From Dasyornis broadbenti (Eukaryota > Chordata > Aves > Passeriformes > Dasyornithidae): DNA of 64,000 nt. The stretch is taken from positions 1,643,955 through 1,707,954 of the forward strand of contig VZRN01000216.1 of the NCBI GenBank assembly GCA_013397935.1, written 5' to 3'. The translations under genes and the position numbers were made by a program. Position 1 is the stretch's first letter; every line of letters begins with the position of its first letter. Below the pieces are notes generated by a model, which saw only the letters and a list, made by a program, of their open reading frames with translations, made no database searches and was not told the origin of the DNA. Positions 13,101-25,800 of the stretch are shown here, piece by piece.

Positions 13101-16100
13101 GAAAGCAGGAGATGAGAGCTGTTTTAGAAACGCTGTTTTGTGTCCCTAGAGCCGCGGGTTCGGTTACAGGCAGGATCACAAATCTTGTTTGTTCCTTCCC
13201 ATGGACTGCCTGCATTTCCCTGACAAGACCTGGAAAGCTGAATGGCTCATTATGTGGCACTGCCGTGAAAGTGCTCATGATTTATATTTGAGGAATCCAG
13301 GAATTTGCTCTGGTTTTAGCTGCACGGCACGCCCTTCCCCCTTCCCTGGATCTGCTGTGCTCCCTGGCAGCTGCCCTAAACCCTGGAGTGCTTAGTGGCT
13401 CTGCATGTATCTAATTAGGTGAGTGCTTGGGATGGTATTTGCATAGAAATATTACTCCAGGACATGGTACAACGCTGGGGTTTGCTGAGTCAAGGCAGTT
13501 GCTCAGCTGGGATAGCCAGAGCCTTGCCTGTTCTTCCATCCCATCCCTCGGATGGGTAGGTTGTCAGCAGAGGAGCCTGGATGAAAGACTGCTGAGATCA
13601 GGGCGAGGAAATAACGTGACATGCAGCCACACGTCACAGAATTGCAGGATGGCAAGTTCTGGCTCTCTGCAGAGGAGGCAGTTTATAGAGGGGAAAGGGC
13701 TGTGTCTGGAGTGACTTTTCCCCATGCCAGAGCAGCCACACTCCTCGCACAGTGGCACCTGGAACGTGCCTGGAGCTGCAGGGGTGCCACGTGACCAAAC
13801 AGCAGACGGCAGCGCTCATGTCAGGAGCGATGCAGGTCAGCGTGGTCCTGCTTGGCTTGTTCAGAGAGGGAGCTGGGAAATGCAGTGGAGAGGAACTGAA
13901 TAAATTGGTCCCTGGGGCCTTGTGCTGATGGACTTCAACGTCTCGGGTAAAGCTGAGAGCCTGCAATCCTACATTAGTGGAAAAGAATCTTCCATTCCCT
14001 TGCTGCTTGGTAACCCCTCGTTACCTCTTGAGCTTCGTGTCGTCTCTGCTGGCATCTGCTTTCCCTGGTGGAGTTGCCTCGGTTTACTAAAACAGCTTTT
14101 GTTTGCTGGGCCATGGTGGAATGAACATGATATTTTGTCTGTCAGAAAATCCTCTCCCAGCCCAGCCCACCAAGGAGTCTTCAAGCTTCCAGCCACACCA
14201 CTCCCATATCCTGAAAGTGAAGGCATTCAAAACGAAGGTCATGAATGTTTAGAGGGCGGTTGATATGTAACTTTGCAGTCATGGCTTCTCCCATGTTCCA
14301 AGTTGGCATTTTCTTTAAAAGGGGAAAAAAAAACCAAATACTGCAAGGTTAAAGGACTTCTCTAGGCAAAAACAAAACAAAAACTTAGGAAAAAAACATC
14401 TCCCAGTGGAGACTAGTTATAATTACAAAAATGGCAGTGGTTTTGACATCAAAGCAAAGGCTGCAGTTGAAGCCTTTGCTCACCAGCACGTAGAGAAGGA
14501 AAAGTTGTGGTGTTTTGAGCAATCTGAGCTCCGTGCTTGTATTCACATGAGCTGTCAGGAGGGTGACAGAGCTGAACGTGCAGCCCACCTTTCTGCGTGT
14601 CTGCTGCATTTGCTCCCGCGGCAGCGAGCGGCTGCAGCTTCGTACGTCTGCGAGGAAACTGCACCAGCAGCCTCCTGCTTTTGAACGGAGGAAGTGTCAT
14701 TTTACGGTGGTGCAGGCAGCTGGGAAAATCTTCCTGAGCTCATCACGGACTTCCTCTGCAGCTTTGGGAAGAGGCTGCATGAGGGGCTTCGAGAAGGGGC
14801 TGGCTGCCCTGCCATGTGGTGCTGGGATGGGTTGTGTCGGTGTGACAGGAAAAGGTAATAAAATCCAAAGGCGATGGAGGAAGGAGGCTCCTGTAGCTCC
14901 TCTTGCAGGTGCGGGGCTGAGGATTCCCCACCTCGCCCAGTTCCTGCACACCGCCTTGGGGGTGAGGGATGCATTCCCCCTCTAATCTGAAGTGTCCTGT
15001 GTCAGTCTCCCAGACTTTGGCACCTCTCTGAGGTCCGTTGGGGTGGCTGGCTTGGCCCCAGGCCTCTCTGGGCTGATGCTCCCCTGTGAATCCAGCCAGC
15101 AGGCAGAGCAAGCTGCTGCACGAGGGGTTTTTGGTAACAAACCTGAGATCCTTGGCAGGAAGGGGCTGTGAGCAGTGCAGCGTGATGCTGTTTTCACACA
15201 TTATGCCCACGCACACATGCAAAAACCAGAACTAACTCCTTCCTGGATTCCTTGCCCTCTGCTGAAAGCCTGTAGACTCCTTTAAGTGTCTGCCCTCTGC
15301 TCCCCTGGTGAAGGCAGCTAAACAGTCCCTGTGGCCAGGCTGAACCCCCAGAGGGCTCCAGGGGAACGAGTGAAATGGGTTGGAACCAGTGAATCCCCCT
15401 GGGGTTCCTCTCTGTGCCCTGAGCACCTTGCATTCAGCTCCGAAGGCTGCAGCCAAGGATGGTTTGTTGTGCACTGTGAATGTTTGGCGGAAAGCAAGGA
15501 CAGAAGTACTGTTTAAGATCTTCTGTGTCACCCCAAATTCTTTAGGTGCTGCAGGGAGGTTTCTCTAAGGAGCCTTGTAGAGCCACCTGAGCTGTATCTG
15601 TCCCTTCTTTTTCCTGAACTGAGGGATCTGTATCCTCATCCTGCACTCTTGTGCTAGCGGCCTTGGAAAGGCAAGTTTGGGGTGATGTTGTGCCCTCTTC
15701 GGTGCAGCAGTGTATGGTGCTCATTGAAACGTGGCCCTGGTATTTCTGCAGCTTTTAACCTCAAGGACAGAAGCAGGTAACAAGAGACAAGCATGACGTT
15801 TTAGTTTCCTGATCACCACCCATTTGGGACTTGATTTCTTTTTTTAATTGCAATTTCCCTTTGATTCCCTTGTCCCGTTACAACCTGAAATCTGCTTTGC
15901 CAAGGTTTTGTTTATCTAGGGTCTTATGTGTTGGTTTGTTGTAAGGTTGACTGTCCTAGGAGTCTGATTGCGATGGCCTAGGGGCACTTTTCCTCTGCAC
16001 CTCACGTGGCTTTTTTGTGCTTTCCCATTTCAGAGACTTTGATTCTCTCTCCAAGGATGACGTCTATGAGAATAATCGCTTGGTAAGTCCCCGTTCTGCA

Positions 16101-16879
16101 GCGCACAGAAGGAAGAAGTGATGTGAGAATGACTCGATGCGGGTCATGGAGTGTGGGAGGAGTTTGTGACAGTGCTGAGGGTATCAGAAAAATCTGTGTA
16201 AGTAACAAGCAGGAGCTTCTCTGGAAACAAGGGAAACTGAAACATCAGCCTGGTTATCCTAACAGTTGCCAAGACAACATCTCAGGTGAAGATTTAAATG
16301 GTGCAACATCTTCTTGAGCTCAGTTGTTCCAGATTTGCAGGCAATGGAAGCAGGAAGCTGGTTTTACTTCAGGCATAAGCAGAGAGGAAGGTCATGCTGG
16401 ACCCTGGGCTGCAATGTTCCCTTCCTGCTTGGGACAGCTGGAGCCAGTAGCAGAACCAGGCAGTGGGGAATGGGAGGTGGCCAGCCCCAGGGGCTAGTTG
16501 TAGGACAGAGCACAATAGCCCTGGTTTTCTTTAATGGAGAAAGACCTAATTGCTGCAGGGTCCTTCTGATAGTCTGTGGAAAGACATGGCAGGCAGGATG
16601 TCTGGAAGCTTCTGTCCATCAGGGATGCCATAGGCTCCCTATTTAACCTTCCCCGGGGTCCTTCCGATTTGATATTTCTGTTATTTTTCTTAAAGCCTCA
16701 GTTTTCTTTCCTCAATGCCTCTCTGCTGTTCCTGCAGGCCTTTGAGCTGGCAGAGCGGGAGCTGGGCATCCCAGCCCTGCTAGATCCCAATGATATGGTG
16801 TCCATGAAAGTCCCTGACTGCCTCAGCATCATGACTTACGTGTCTCAGTACTACAACCATTTCAACAACCCCAGCCAAG
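9862..16879 (+). CDS. MICALL1: MICALL1 exons 1-3: calponin-homology domain
   Basis: Exons 9862-10007, 16034-16082 and 16738-16879 encode about 112 residues that form a single type-2 CH domain (GYRGVEIRDLSTSFRDGLAF, then AILHRHRPDLL, LLDPNDMVSMKVPDCLSIMT and YVSQYYNHF). MICAL-family CH domains bind actin weakly; in MICALL1 the domain also takes part in intramolecular closure. Exon 2 is only 49 nt and is bracketed by a 6-kb and a 0.65-kb intron. Confidence 0.93.
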
Positions 16880-19800
16880 GTCAGTGTCCTCCCACCCTCC
16901 TGGCTTCCAGTTTGCCCCTGTTTGAGCACAGGGAGCCCAGCGTCACCTTGTGCTTCCTCCTTCCCGTGGCAACTGGGAGCTGTGTGTGTTTGTGGGGAAG
17001 GGGAGGGGAGCAGGTGGTACCCACCTCTTGCTGGTGCCCCTGAGGAAAGCCTGGAAGAACGAGTGCATTCGGGTGAGGTTTCACAAGAGGTGTGGAATGA
17101 TGTAACCAGCCTGGGCTGTGGAAAAAGGAACGCCTGTCTCCTCCCTCTGCGCTGCATTCCTGCCAGCTTGGGTTGGGCCACCACCCCTGGTGCTCATCAG
17201 ACCCCTTTGTGATCTGCTCTAAGCCACTGAAAGAGGAGAAAGCTAGATAGGAGCCCACCTACCATGGCTAATTTTTATCACATCTGTACATGTAAAGTGG
17301 CTGGAGGAGAGAGGGAGTGGAGCCAGGGTGGAGTGTTTCAAAACAGCTCATCTGTCCCTACAACTGCAGCCTGAGCTGAGTGCTCTGAGACTGCTCTTCC
17401 CAGGCATCCTTCAGCTGGGCAGAGGTGAGGGCCCCAGGTCTCCTCCATTCCGCTCTGCAGTCACGACATCAGATAAATCTCTTCCACTTGTGAGTGCTTC
17501 TCCAGGGATGCTGGTCTCCCAGCCAAGGAATCCCTCTGGGGGCTGGTGTGTGAGTTCCAGCCCTGGCAGCAACAGATGCTGGAAGCCTGGGGGCCCAGTG
17601 GCTCACAAAATGCATCAGCAGCTGCTCCAGCTGCCCTGGGCTGTGAGCCTTGCTTAGAGAGTCCATTTCAAGGAAGCCAAGTAGCATTTGATAAGTAAAT
17701 AAAATCACAGTGGGAGGCTGGTATCCCTGGGCCACAGCAGGCCAGGCTCTCTGGCAGCCTCACAGCTGACCCATTCTTAGATTGTGTTTGTCTCTTCCAC
17801 CTAAAATAAGCACTGAAGTGTTGGGAGCGGCAGGTCTCATCCTATGTCACAAGGCTGGATGATTTTATTTTTTTTTCCCCTCCCCTTCCCGCACATGGGT
17901 GGTGTGAGTCACCACTGCTCTCCATGCCTGATCCTCCTTCCCTCCTGCCTCCAGCCAGCGTCCCTCCGCCTATGAAGCGCCCAACTGCTGCCTCCTCACC
18001 TCCTCTGCTGTCCCACAAGACACCCGTGGCTGCAGCTGAGAGTCCTTCAGCACCACAGGTACCCAATTTGTTGACTCAAAGGCAGCCTGAGGCAGTGGTA
18101 TCCCCTGCACTGCGGGTGAGGAGATGGGAAAAAGCCTGTCACAGGGCCATGGGTCTCTGCAGAGGGCTGCCTGTGTATTCTGGGTGTGAGGGGTGTTTGG
18201 GATTTCGGTTCCTTGTGGGATCCAGCTGAGAGGGTGATTTCTCTCTGCGAGTCTGTGAACTGTAATTTGTCCATGGCAGGTAAGAGGTTGGGCAGATTGG
18301 TGCTGTATGGTTCCTTGAACCACCCAGGGTGCAAACACTCTCCTTCCTGTGTGAGGATAACCCTGTAAATGAGGAAAGAGCAGGAATGTGGAACTAGAAG
18401 GGCAGAAAAGATGGCTTTAATTTCAGGTTTTAGCAGTTGTCTGGGATGAGACCTTTTTCAATGTCTCACAGGACCCTGGTGCATGGGGTATAGATTAGTC
18501 CCTTCCACAGCCCTTCAGCTGTAGACAGGGGCAAGGCACCTTTTGTAGCAGCCCCTTCTAATTTGGGAAGAGGCTGCGCCTGCACTCGAGGGCAGCTGTT
18601 CCCTGCATTGTCAGCCCCTGAGCTCAGCCCCTGAGCTCTGCCACGATCCCTCAGCCACGGGCCGTGCACGGGGAGCAGCTGCTCTGGGCAATCCATGCTG
18701 CAGGGAGCAGCTCGTGGCCCCCATCCTGATCTTCCTGTGCCTCGTGTCCCAGGACGAAGCCCCCTCGGAGCGGTGCCAGCGCAGCGCGCTCAGCAGCACC
18801 TGCGCCGCCTGCCAGCAGCACGTCCACCTGGTGCAGCGCTACCTGGCCGAGGGCAAGCTCTACCACCGCCACTGCTTCAGGTATGTGCTGGCCAGCCCTG
18901 CTGGGGCGTCAGGGAGCCCAGGCAGGGGCAAAGGAGAGCCCTTTGTTGTCAAATACTCGGCCTTTTTAAGCAGTTAGCCATTTATCAGTTTAGTTTTAAG
19001 GCACAACGAGCCCAAGTCAACAACCACCCCACACCACGGTGTGGACACACAACAGTCACGCAGCAGTCTCTCAGTTTCTCACGTCTCTATTCCAGCTGAA
19101 TCATTCTCCCAAAGTTCCCTTCTACTTAGCCTAAGTGTCAGGCTGGAGCCACATTCCAAAGCCTTTCCTTTATAAAGCCTTACCTGTCAGTAACACCCAG
19201 CTTTGTGTGTCTGCGTCCCTGGGCAACATGGAGCAGGAACAGCAGAGCTTGAAATGGCATGAGGATGTTCCATTTGCCTGCCAGCCCCTGTCCCAGAGGT
19301 CTGACCAGACCCACGTGTCCCTGTGCTCCCTTCCTACCCTCCTCCCTGACTCCCTTGCTGGCCGCTGCTTTCCCACTTCACTTACTCGTGATCCCAGCCT
19401 CCTGAGCTTCTCCCACCTCCGTAAGCAAGGATGCTCTGCCTCTTTGCCAATGCCTACCCAGGACCACTCCCCCTCCACCTTCCAGTGACATCATCCTACA
19501 GACCTCCTTCCACCTACGCTCCGCATCCTCAACTGGATATACAGGCTTCCATGCAGCATGCGTGGTGCTGAGCTCTCAGGGAGCGTGTGGAGAGCTGCAG
19601 ACTCTCTGACAAACTCAGGAATGAGGGTTCACACGTCAGCAGCTCTGTGGTTACTCCCTGAGTGCAGGTCCTTACCTGCAGCACCTGTGTAATCATTTCA
19701 CTGCGCTTTCCCTGCTCTGATGATGAAGGAATGAGATCTGTCCCGTGGGACACAGGACAAGAGTTGGCCTCTGAGGAGAGAGACATTGAGCCGCTGGGAA

Positions 19801-22800
19801 GATACAGGAGGCTTTATTCACCTGCCTAAGCCAGGGAGATGTGCCATAGAGACAGCATTGCAGGAGGGCAGCTGAGCTGGGGCCCATCAGGCTTCCCATC
19901 TGCATCTGGGGCAAAAGCAGGAGTTTTGGGGTGCAGGTGCAGCATTCCCCCTGTCCTCATGGGCCAGGTGAGTCAGAGGTGCCATATCTGCAGTGGCACA
20001 ACTCATGGCCCTTCAGACTGAGCAGGGAGATCCTGTAATTTTATCCCAAATGTTTTGGCTCCGTATTCTTTTCTTGTCTTTTTTCGGTTTTGGTTTGTTT
20101 CCCCCCGTGCTGATTCATGGACGGTGTTTGGTCAGAAATGTCCATGGGCTGATGGAGATCAACCCAAAGCAAACGACCTCCTCCCCTTGTCCGAGCTTTC
20201 CACCTCTTCATTCCATCGTACCCCTTCTCTCTGGAATCCCTATGTCCTCACACTTCTGCTCTCCATTCCAAAGGAAATCCCAGCAAACTGGATGCCCAGA
20301 GCAGAATTCCTTGCCAAAATGATCTGCTGGCAGCGTAGGGCAGCAAGCAGCAGGTATTCAGACAAGAAGGAACAAGCTTGGTTTTCGTGGTAGTGCTGGA
20401 TCAGCCCCTTGCCCTTGGCTGTCTCTCATGTGTGCTATCCACCTCCCTTGCCAGCTGGAGAAGGACTGACTTGGTGCCAGTGCTTTGTGTCACGCTTGCA
20501 CCTGGAGGGCTTCATTAGGAAGCATTCAGAGGCTTTGTGGGGAAGAGTGGATGATCCAAGGAGATGTGGCAGACAGGGAAGGACAGGGAAGCTGTTAGCC
20601 CAATTCCAACAGGCAAGGCAGAGTTTAAGAATGGCCCTACTGCATAATGCCCTTGTCCTTCCAGCCAAATGCTTTGGCCCAGCTGGGTGCCATGGTCAGC
20701 ATTAGTGGGGCTGGACACGAGACCAGGCCAGGCTTGTGTGCTTCTTTTCCTGAATATTCTGGAAGCCTCCAATGTAGTAATTTCCTGAGTTGGAATTGAT
20801 GACATTTTATTTAATAATCAGAGTTGGAGGGGGGTATGTCTGACAGTTCTTTAACCTGCCTGGGCCCTTGGGCCCCACAAGGCAGCCCGTAGTCTCCCGT
20901 AGTTCTGAACCAGTTGTTCCCTAATTCCAGTTGATATTTGCTGTTTCGTGTCTGTACATGGTTGATCCCTCTCCCCATTCCGAGTCTGGAAACCACACCA
21001 TACCCCAATACCAACTGTCACCCTTACCCATCTATTAAATCCTTCCTGAGATGAAGGAAGAACCCAAATGCACGCAGTATTTGAGTTGTGAACTCGCCAT
21101 GGGTTCCTACAGTGGCCTGGTGACATTTCTCTACATCTTTTCTTTCCCAAATGGCTTCCCCAAGAGCACTCTAGGATTTGGTAGCAGAGATGGGAACTAA
21201 CTCCATGTCCCTGCAAGGATCTTCCAGGTGTGTTGCAGGATAGCATCCCCCATCTCATGGGGCTCTCCCTTCTCGTTGGCAGGTGTAAGGAATGCTCCAG
21301 CACGCTGCTCCCAGGGTCCTACAAGCCCGGCTCAGAGGCAGGGACTTTTGTGTGCACGCAGCATCGTGGTAAACTGGCCATGAGCGGGAAGGCAGAGAGG
21401 AGGCCCAGCCCAGACCGACAGTCACCAGAGCTGAGAACTGAGACTGGGGTTGACAGCATGGGAGGGGAGGCCCTCCCTGCAGGAGCAGAGGTGGGCAAGG
21501 ATGATGGTGACTCCCAGGAGAGCACGGCAGAGACCCCTGCGCCTGCAGAGAGCATCTCTGGCCCAGCGGAGAAGGACAGCACAGCCAACAAAGCAGAGAC
21601 AGCGACGCCCCCTGCTCACACAGGCAGCGGGGCACCTGTCTCCCAAACTCCTCCCAGGCCTCCAATCCCCAGCAAGCCCGCAGGGCTCAGCCAGGACAAA
21701 GCCAGCTCGATGGATGGACGACTCAGAGACTCACGTCCCACCCCTGCCCCAAGGAAGGCCACTGATGCATCCGCCCTCTCCCCTCCAGCGTCCCACCCTG
21801 TGCCCCGGCCCAGGTCCACTCTGCAGGGTGAGGGCAGCGAGTGTGGGCCCAGCATGGTGAATGGTAAGAGGGCACTGTGGTGCCAGGGGTTAACCTTTCA
21901 CATCCTCAGGGGCCAAGGTGGTTTGCCACAGACTGGATGAGTTCCCTTCCTTCTCCACAGACTGACGCTTTTCCACCTCAGAATAAATCTTGGGCTCAGG
22001 CACTGGGCCTTTGATTGCCAGCAATCACCAGCCATCCCCATAGCAAGGAGAGCAGTACTAGTTTTCCTGCCTGTCTGCTCCTTTCTATTGCTCCAGAGCT
22101 CTCCAAAGATTGCTGCCAGTGTGGAGGGAAGATGGTAGAGCTCGAGGACTTTGCAGCTGTGGGGTGTCAGTTCTCCAGGTGCAGCTCCCAGGGTGAAGTG
22201 GGGAGAAAAAGGCAGAGGGGATGTTTGGGGTTAGCTGGCTGCATTGGCTGTGGAAGAAATGCCATGAGAGTCTTCAGACAGTGGGAACAGCCACCTTCCT
22301 GTGGGAAGATACCTAAGAGGTGCCTCGTGTTGATTTAACCTCTTTCTTCATGTCATTTTGGTGTTGTGACAGTCTGACCCTGTGTCTTCTAGGTCGGGTA
22401 CCTGAACCCAGTCCCCCTGTCCCAAAGCCTCGAGGGAGACCCTGCTCCTCTGATCGGTACGTCCCGGTGTTTGCAGATCCCCTGGAAACTCCATGGCAAG
22501 GTGGGGCTGTGGGGACAGCACAAAGGGTCTTCTACCTCCATCAGCTCCTCTGAGGAGGATGTAGGCTTTGACCAGGTCGCTTTGCTAAGAGGTACTACCC
22601 CAGCATGGTCAGGCTGAGCGTGTTCATCCACACCTCCCAGGGTGTTTGTCTCTTGGGGTTGGTAGAGAGTTTGAGGGCTTCAGAAAGGTGTTCCTGTGGC
22701 ACAGGCAGGTTGCCAAATGCCTTCTGAAATGGCCCTGCTTGTGGGTGCTGAGGAGGGGACACTGGTCTGCCTTGTGCAGGGCTTGTGCTGGGAAAGGTGT

Positions 22801-25800
22801 CACGAATGGAAGAGCAGCTGTGTCCGCACAGCTCAGCCTTTACCACTGCTTAGCAGATGGAGGCTGTAATATTCAGACACCAAAACACTGGGCCCAGCAG
22901 GCAAGTCAGGCAGGCTGTGCTTCCCTAAGGCCCAAAGGTTTGCCCACAGAAAGAGACACTGTGTCTGGGGAAGCCTAGGGCCATCCTTGGATGAGAAAGC
23001 TGCTTCTGCATGGGAGACATCCTGCTCCATCCGTCCTTTCCTCCAAGGCCTAAGTCCCTCTCTAGTGCCTTGCCACCCCAGCTTGTCTCTGCCACCTCAA
23101 TTTCTCTTTCTCTTCTGCCAGTGGTGGAGCTGCTGCAAGAGCCAAGGACCCACCCTGGATGGCCTTAGTGCAAGCAGAGCCCAAGAAGAAGCCAGCTCCC
23201 CCTCCTCCCCCAGGCAACAGCCACGAGACTCCGAGCAGGACTTCAGAGGAGGAGGATGGGGAGGAGGCGGGGAAAGCCAGGAGTGAAGAGAGCAGATCAG
23301 ATGCCACAGAGCCCAAACCGTACAACCCCTTTGAGGAAGAGGATGAGGAGGAAGTGGAGAGTGCTGACGCCCAAAAGAGCACACCTGAGCAGGAGCAGAG
23401 CGAGACTGCTGCCAAGCCTCTGCACCCCTGGTACGGCATCACTCCCACCAGCAGCCCAAAGGCAAAGAAGCGGCCAGCTCCACGAGCCCCCAATGCTTCC
23501 CCGCTAGGTGAGCTTCCTCCCCCTCCTTCATCCCTCCTCTGCAGCCCCTGTGCATCCCCTGGCAGGCTCCCCCTTCCCAGGCACTTCTGCATCACCCTGG
23601 CAGGCCAGGCCCTTATGCAGTGATGGTTGCATTAGCCAGTATCAGCCATATCCTCTCTAGCCACTGCGGCAGAGCATTTGCAGGGCAAGATTTTGCACTG
23701 ACCCCTCTCTCCAGTGTGTGCCACCCTCCCCTTCTCTCCTGGCTGTCACTGCGTTCCTCCCTGAGCTCTCCCTTTGCTTTGCAGCCCACCATCCCATCTC
23801 CAGGCTGTCACACTCTGAGCCATCGTCCTCCACTCCATCTCCAGCCCTCAGCCTCGAGAGCATCAACTCTGAGAGTTCAGCCAAGGTGCTGGGAGACACC
23901 GACGAGGCCTCAGTGCCCAAAAGCTCCTCTGAGCCCACCGTGCACATGCCAACAGCCGCCAAGACTTCCAGCACTGATGTGGCCCTGGCCAGCGTCTCCT
24001 CCAGCGAAAGCCCTGCTGTCCAAGCCAGCCTCTCCACCAACTCCTCCTTCTCCTCCTCCAGCGAGCTGGCCAGCTTCAGTGGGGAGACACAGCCCAGCAC
24101 CCTGCACACCAGCAGGAGCATCTCCACCAGCAGCCTAAAGAGCAGCTCCAGCCGGCTGCCCCCCAAGCCTCCAGCTGGGGCTAGCCCTACACCCATCCTC
24201 TTGGCTTCAGAGGCGGGTGCTGGGAACCCCAAGACATCTTCCTCACCCAAACCACAGCTGAAGGTGAGAGGATGACCTTCCTTCCATCCAGATCACCGGG
24301 CTTTTCTTGTCCATCCATCACTTGGTCACAGGGGGATTGTGAGTCCAGGCTTGCCCGTTTGGCAGGTTTGATGTGTGACCCTCTGAAAGCAAGCTTCAGG
24401 CCTGTGTTAAACAGTGGTTCTGCTTGTACTCTGCCTACCCCATGTGCTAGAGAAGAGGCAGGATGTCATGTAGTCTGAGCAAATAAGAAGGGAACCATGA
24501 AGGAAAATATTTCAGCATGCTCGAGATGAAGAAACTGTGAAACTGATGCCAAATGGGAGCACAGCTGTTTTTTGACTAGGTGTTTGTGGAGCTGAGAGCT
24601 GTGGTCCTCCTTTAGGAGGCTGTGGGGCAGGACAAACCCTAGGGCTGCCCTGTCTGCTCATTCCCAGCTGCTGGGATCCCTTCCCTTCCCTGCATGCTCA
24701 TGTGTCTCCTTTTTTCCACCCTCTCCAGTCTTCTTGCAAAGAAAACCCCTTCAATCGGAAGCCATCTCCTGCTGCCTCCCCCTCAGCAAAGAAACCTTCC
24801 AAGGGCTCCAAGCCTGTGCGTCCTCCTGCACCGGGCCATGGCTTCCCACTCATCAAACGCAAGGTAAAAAGGGCCCTCAGGAGCCAGGAGGGAAAAGCCA
24901 GCTCTGTGCTGTCCCCCGGGGCTGCTGCAAGCTGCAGGCACCCTGCTGAGGCTGGGCAGGAGGGTGTGTAGCCCTCACCATGCTCTTCCTCTGCTCCAGA
25001 GTGGGGTGAGGATTTCAGATCCACACTTAGATGGAATATTCTGTTGTCCCCCTGCCCTTGTTAGTGTTGACCAGCCTTTGGGTTACCCCTGGAAACTGGA
25101 GCCTGGTGGTCATGAAAGTCTCTGATTTATGGTTTGGCAGGTGCAGACTGATCAGTACATCCCTGAGGAAGACATCTATGGGGAGATGGATGCCATTGAG
25201 CATCAGCTGGATCAGCTGGAGCACCGTGGGGTGGCCCTGGAGGAAAAACTTCGCAGTGCTGAGAATGGTAAGTGGGGTAGGCTGTGTGGGGACCCTAGGG
25301 CTGCTCCCTCTCCAGCCAAGGACATAGAAACAGTGACTTCCTCCCTGCTGATGCTGGGCTTGGGAGAGCACAAGAAGCTGTTTGATCTCCAAGGTTGGTC
25401 ACAACCATACCCTGAACATGGAGATGTCCCTAGAATGGAAACAGGCAGGAGAAGAGATGGAGTTTCTTTGGAACTCAGAAATAGGCTGAGCTTGGGTTGG
25501 CTCTAGCCCAGTGCCCCTCCGCTAGCTTGGCAGAGCCCAGCCTGCTGCAGCGTGATGGGATCCACCAGGGCTGGGAATGGCTCTGAACTGTCCCTTTGCT
25601 TGGCAGACAACCCTGAGGACAGCCTGCTTGTAGACTGGTTCAAACTCATCCATGAGAAGCACATGCTGGTGCGCCACGAGTCGGAGCTCATCTACATGTA
25701 AGTGTGTGCAGGCGTGTGGAGAGGCACTGACACCTTTTGGGAAGCCCTTTCTCAGCCCTCCTGGAGTGGTGCTTCCAGGGGAGATCCTGACAGGGCCTCC

